NCBI GenBank assembly: GCA_034436375.1
Contig: DAOTVS010000064.1
Location: 1-7,562 of the forward strand
DNA: 7,562 nt
Direction of reading: 5' to 3'
DNA from: DAOTVS01 sp034436375
GTDB lineage: Bacteria > Chloroflexota > Anaerolineae > SpSt-313
In this document: piece by piece, positions 5,515-7,562 of the stretch
How the letters are laid out: each line of letters opens with the position of its first letter
How positions within the stretch are numbered: the stretch's first letter is position 1
The notes under the pieces: model-generated
What the model saw: only the letters and a program-made list of their open reading frames with translations
The model's database searches: none
Told to the model about the DNA's origin: nothing
Program-made: the position numbers and the translations under genes

Positions 5515-7362
5515 CTACATCATAATTGCTTCCATAAAGACCTGTTGGAAATCCTGGCGCAGGGAGAGCTCAAGATACTCGACATGCGCCCACAGGTCCG
5601 TCGCTTCCCGCCAGGCAGCCTGGCTCAGCAGAGACATCTGCGCACCCGCACCGGCCGCATTGCCCACAGGGGTGATCACTGCACGCGGCAGCCGCGGCAC
5701 GAGGCCGATCGTGAGGGCGCTCTCCGGGCGGATATAGTTGCCGAAAGCCCCCGCCAGGCAGATCTCGCTGATCTGCTCCGGCTGCACCCCCAGCTCACTG
5801 ATCAGGATCTCAATGCCCGCCCGCACGGCGCCCTTGGCCAGTTGGATCTGGCGGATGTCGCGCTGAGTCAGCACCACGGGGTTGCCCGTAACCGTCTGCT
5901 CACCGGGGGCCATGACGAACGCCCCACCCTGCGGATGCTCCACCAGACGCGCAGCCAGCTTGTCGCTCACGCGGCCGGCTGCATCAGCGCGGGTCAGGAG
6001 GCGCCCGGTATAGTCCACCAGCTCCAGCTTGCGCAGCGCGGCGATGATATCCACCACGCCCGAGCCGCAAATGCCGCGGATCTTGCCTTTGCCCAGGGAA
6101 TGGATGATCACATCATCCTCGCCCAGGTCCACATGGTCAATGGCGCCATCGGCAGCGCGCATGCCAAAGGTCAGTTGCGCCCCCTCAAAAGCCGGGCCGG
6201 CAGCGGTAGAGCAGGCCAGCATACGCTTCCGTGAGCCGAGGGCCATCTCGCCGTTGGTGCCGATATCCACCGCCAGGCGGATCTCATCGCTCTGCATCAG
6301 GCGCGTGGCCAACAGCACGCCGACCGTATCGGCGCCGACCCAGCCGGCAATATTGGGCAAGACAAAGAGCTGAGCCGCCGGGTGAGCGCGCAGGCCCGCA
6401 TCGCGCGCATTGAGCTGCAGAGGGCTCGCCATCGCCGGCACATAGGGAGAGCGGCCGAGCGCTGCCGGGCTCAGCCCCAGGAAGAGGTGGTGCATGGTGG
6501 TATTGCCCACCACCGTCACGCCGTAGACCTGCTCGCGCGCCACCCCGGCTTGCTGCGTCGTCTGGCCAATGAGATCGTTCAGGGCCTCCACAATCACCGA
6601 GCGCAGCGCTTCCAGCCCGGCCGGGTCCTTTTGCGCCACGTCGATACGTGAAACCACGTCATCGCCAAAGCGGGTCTGAGGGTTGAGAGTCGAGGCCACC
6701 GCCACGCGCTTGCCTGTGGTCAGATCCAGCAGATAACCCACCACGGTGGTCGTACCGATGTCGACGGCAAAGCCGTAGAGGCTCTTCGTGGTATCGCCCG
6801 GCTCCACCGCCAACAGCTTGCCATCCGTACGCACCAGCGTAATCAGCCCCTCTGCCGCCCGCAGGGCAGCGGGCAAGGGGCGCAGCGCATCGAGCGTGGG
6901 GCGCAGCGCCTGGCCTGCGGGGAGGGTGCGCGTGACGGCCTCATAATCGGCCACCGGGTCCTCCAGCGTGGCCGCGGGAATGCGCACTGCGGTCTTTTGC
7001 ACCAGAGGATCCAGCGAGATATCCTGCAGGAGCCCCTCCACCAGAATCGAGATCCCTGCCGTCGCCGAGGCCCAGCCGACTTCGATCGAGGAATCCTCCA
7101 ACACGGCGGCCTGGCAGGCCAGCCGGACACCGGAGGCAATCTCTTGAGGGGAAAGGTGGCGCTGCTCCGCCTCGTTCAGGGGGCTCAACTTGCCAGAGAG
7201 AAGCTTGACCTTACACTTGCCACAGGTGCCCTTTCCACCGCAGATTTGCTCGATGGCGACACCAACCTGATTGGCGGCGGCGGTGATTAGCGTGCCCGCA
7301 GGCACACGCACCACGCGGCCTGCCGGCCGGAAGATGATGCGAACTTGATTGCCCGTAGCCAA
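5515..7362 (-). CDS. Corrinoid reductive activator (RACo/RamA-type [2Fe-2S] ferredoxin-ASKHA protein)
   Basis: Cytosolic ATP-dependent activator that reduces inactive Co(II) corrinoid proteins back to Co(I). About 615 residues, normal for the RACo family. Numbers below count from the upstream TTG at 7395. The N-terminal ferredoxin domain holds Cys52, Cys58, Cys61 and Cys94 (C-x5-C-x2-C-x32-C), a [2Fe-2S] pattern. A linker and middle domain (about 100-205) lead to the actin-like ATPase part: AVDIGTTTVVGYLLD (210-224), VVGNTTMHHLFLG (295-307), AVDIGTNGEMALG (375-387), GICGSGVVDIIAAL (441-454) and GNAAGAGAQ (578-586). The start is not certain. TTG at 7362 has AGAGGG 11 nt upstream and begins just before the first ferredoxin strand; TTG 7395 and GTG 7392 lack a Shine-Dalgarno. 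It is the first gene of a unit with the pterin-binding methyltransferase, driven by the promoter at 7527-7555. Confidence 0.93.
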   Translation of the reverse strand: MATGNQVRIIFRPAGRVVRVPAGTLITAAANQVGVAIEQICGGKGTCGKCKVKLLSGKLSPLNEAEQRHLSPQEIASGVRLACQAAVLEDSSIEVGWASATAGISILVEGLLQDISLDPLVQKTAVRIPAATLEDPVADYEAVTRTLPAGQALRPTLDALRPLPAALRAAEGLITLVRTDGKLLAVEPGDTTKSLYGFAVDIGTTTVVGYLLDLTTGKRVAVASTLNPQTRFGDDVVSRIDVAQKDPAGLEALRSVIVEALNDLIGQTTQQAGVAREQVYGVTVVGNTTMHHLFLGLSPAALGRSPYVPAMASPLQLNARDAGLRAHPAAQLFVLPNIAGWVGADTVGVLLATRLMQSDEIRLAVDIGTNGEMALGSRKRMLACSTAAGPAFEGAQLTFGMRAADGAIDHVDLGEDDVIIHSLGKGKIRGICGSGVVDIIAALRKLELVDYTGRLLTRADAAGRVSDKLAARLVEHPQGGAFVMAPGEQTVTGNPVVLTQRDIRQIQLAKGAVRAGIEILISELGVQPEQISEICLAGAFGNYIRPESALTIGLVPRLPRAVITPVGNAAGAGAQMSLLSQAAWREATDLWAHVEYLELSLRQDFQQVFMEAIMM

Positions 7363-7526
7363 CCTGGACCAGTCCCTCTGTACGCCCGGCACCAACAGCC
7401 AGGCAAAGAAACGATCAGCTCATTCCTGTGCTTCCCAACGCTGGTCATGTCGGGAACCACCGGGGCAAGCTGACCGCCAACGGCGCGCGCAAACGGTGCG
7501 CACCCAGACGCATACGGATTGAGCGC
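7363..7526 (-). promoter_or_regulatory. Long 5' leader of the corrinoid operon
   Basis: With transcription starting near 7520, about 158 nt of leader precede the preferred TTG. It can form a hairpin, TTCCCGAC with GTTGGGAA (7432-7456 on the map, one G-U pair, 9-nt loop), and contains the palindrome GGTGCGCACC (7495-7504). I compared it by eye with cobalamin, tetrahydrofolate, SAM and SAH riboswitch cores and saw no match. A regulatory RNA role is possible but unproven. Confidence 0.4.
7495..7504. promoter_or_regulatory. 10-bp palindrome near the transcript start, candidate operator
   Basis: GGTGCGCACC is its own reverse complement and lies about 16-25 bp downstream of the predicted transcript start of the corrinoid operon, a common position for a repressor site. 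It is short and GC-rich, so it may be chance. Confidence 0.3.
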
Positions 7527-7555
7527 ATTTTAGCAGAAAGGATGGACAGTGTCAA
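7527..7555 (-). promoter_or_regulatory. Strong sigma70-type promoter for the activator-methyltransferase operon
   Basis: On the minus strand a perfect TTGACA (7550-7555) is followed by a 17-bp spacer and TAAAAT (7527-7532, one mismatch to TATAAT). The predicted start is near 7520. No gene on this strand lies between it and the activator, so the operon appears to begin here and to contain just two genes. Confidence 0.8.
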
Positions 7556-7562
7556 AGGTCAT

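Noticed and set aside
7445..7513. 22-codon ATG...TGA minus-strand ORF in the leader of the corrinoid operon, a possible leader peptide
   Set aside because: It starts only about 7 nt after the predicted transcript start, has no Shine-Dalgarno, and encodes no recognisable attenuator feature such as a run of one amino acid.
7549..7562. Possible divergent + strand gene starting GTG-TCA-AAG-GTC, with AAAGGA 6 nt upstream
   Set aside because: Only four codons are visible and they overlap the -35 box of the minus-strand promoter. No + strand promoter was seen, so the sequence cannot support a gene call.

Overview
The window is GC-rich and densely coding. It reads as a chromosomal stretch of an anaerobic or facultatively anaerobic bacterium, with one gene fragment on the + strand and five complete genes on the - strand. 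The gene set (membrane-tethered YvcK, a MshA-like GT4 glycosyltransferase, a corrinoid-activating ASKHA ferredoxin and a methyl-H4folate-type methyltransferase) and the protein sequences resemble those of Chloroflexota such as Anaerolineae. This placement is an inference from general family resemblance and was not tested.

Layout. Positions 3-383 (+) hold the 3' end of an odd ORF. It starts as a glycoside hydrolase family 2 (beta-galactosidase-like) barrel and ends as a uroporphyrinogen-decarboxylase-like C-terminus, so it is either a genuine fusion or deletion scar or an assembly join. Convergent to it is a GT4 glycosyltransferase (446-1759, -). A long composite inverted repeat (1784-1913) separates that gene from an NAD-type GAPDH (1930-2943, -). 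Next upstream come yvcK/glmR with two N-terminal membrane helices (3061-4434, -) and a 243-bp spacer with a near-consensus sigma70-type promoter, hairpins and a degenerate 9-bp repeat. The last part is a two-gene unit: the corrinoid reductive activator (about 5515-7362, -) followed after 9 bp by a pterin-binding methyltransferase (4678-5505, -). Its own strong promoter lies at the right edge (7527-7555), ahead of a roughly 158-nt leader.

How the genes work together. The activator/methyltransferase pair belongs to corrinoid-dependent one-carbon chemistry. The ferredoxin/ASKHA protein re-reduces Co(II) corrinoid that has fallen out of the cycle, and the methyltransferase moves methyl groups between a corrinoid protein and tetrahydrofolate. 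No corrinoid protein is in the window, so the partner is encoded elsewhere. The yvcK-gap-glycosyltransferase block sits where central carbon flux meets UDP-sugar and envelope metabolism. YvcK/GlmR proteins bind UDP-GlcNAc and matter under gluconeogenic growth in Firmicutes, GAPDH is the glycolytic/gluconeogenic hub, and the glycosyltransferase is of a type that can use UDP-GlcNAc.

I found no tRNA, rRNA, CRISPR array, transposase or phage gene, and no clearly new multi-gene system. The most unusual items are the chimeric left-end ORF, the composite palindrome, and the promoter/leader of the corrinoid operon.
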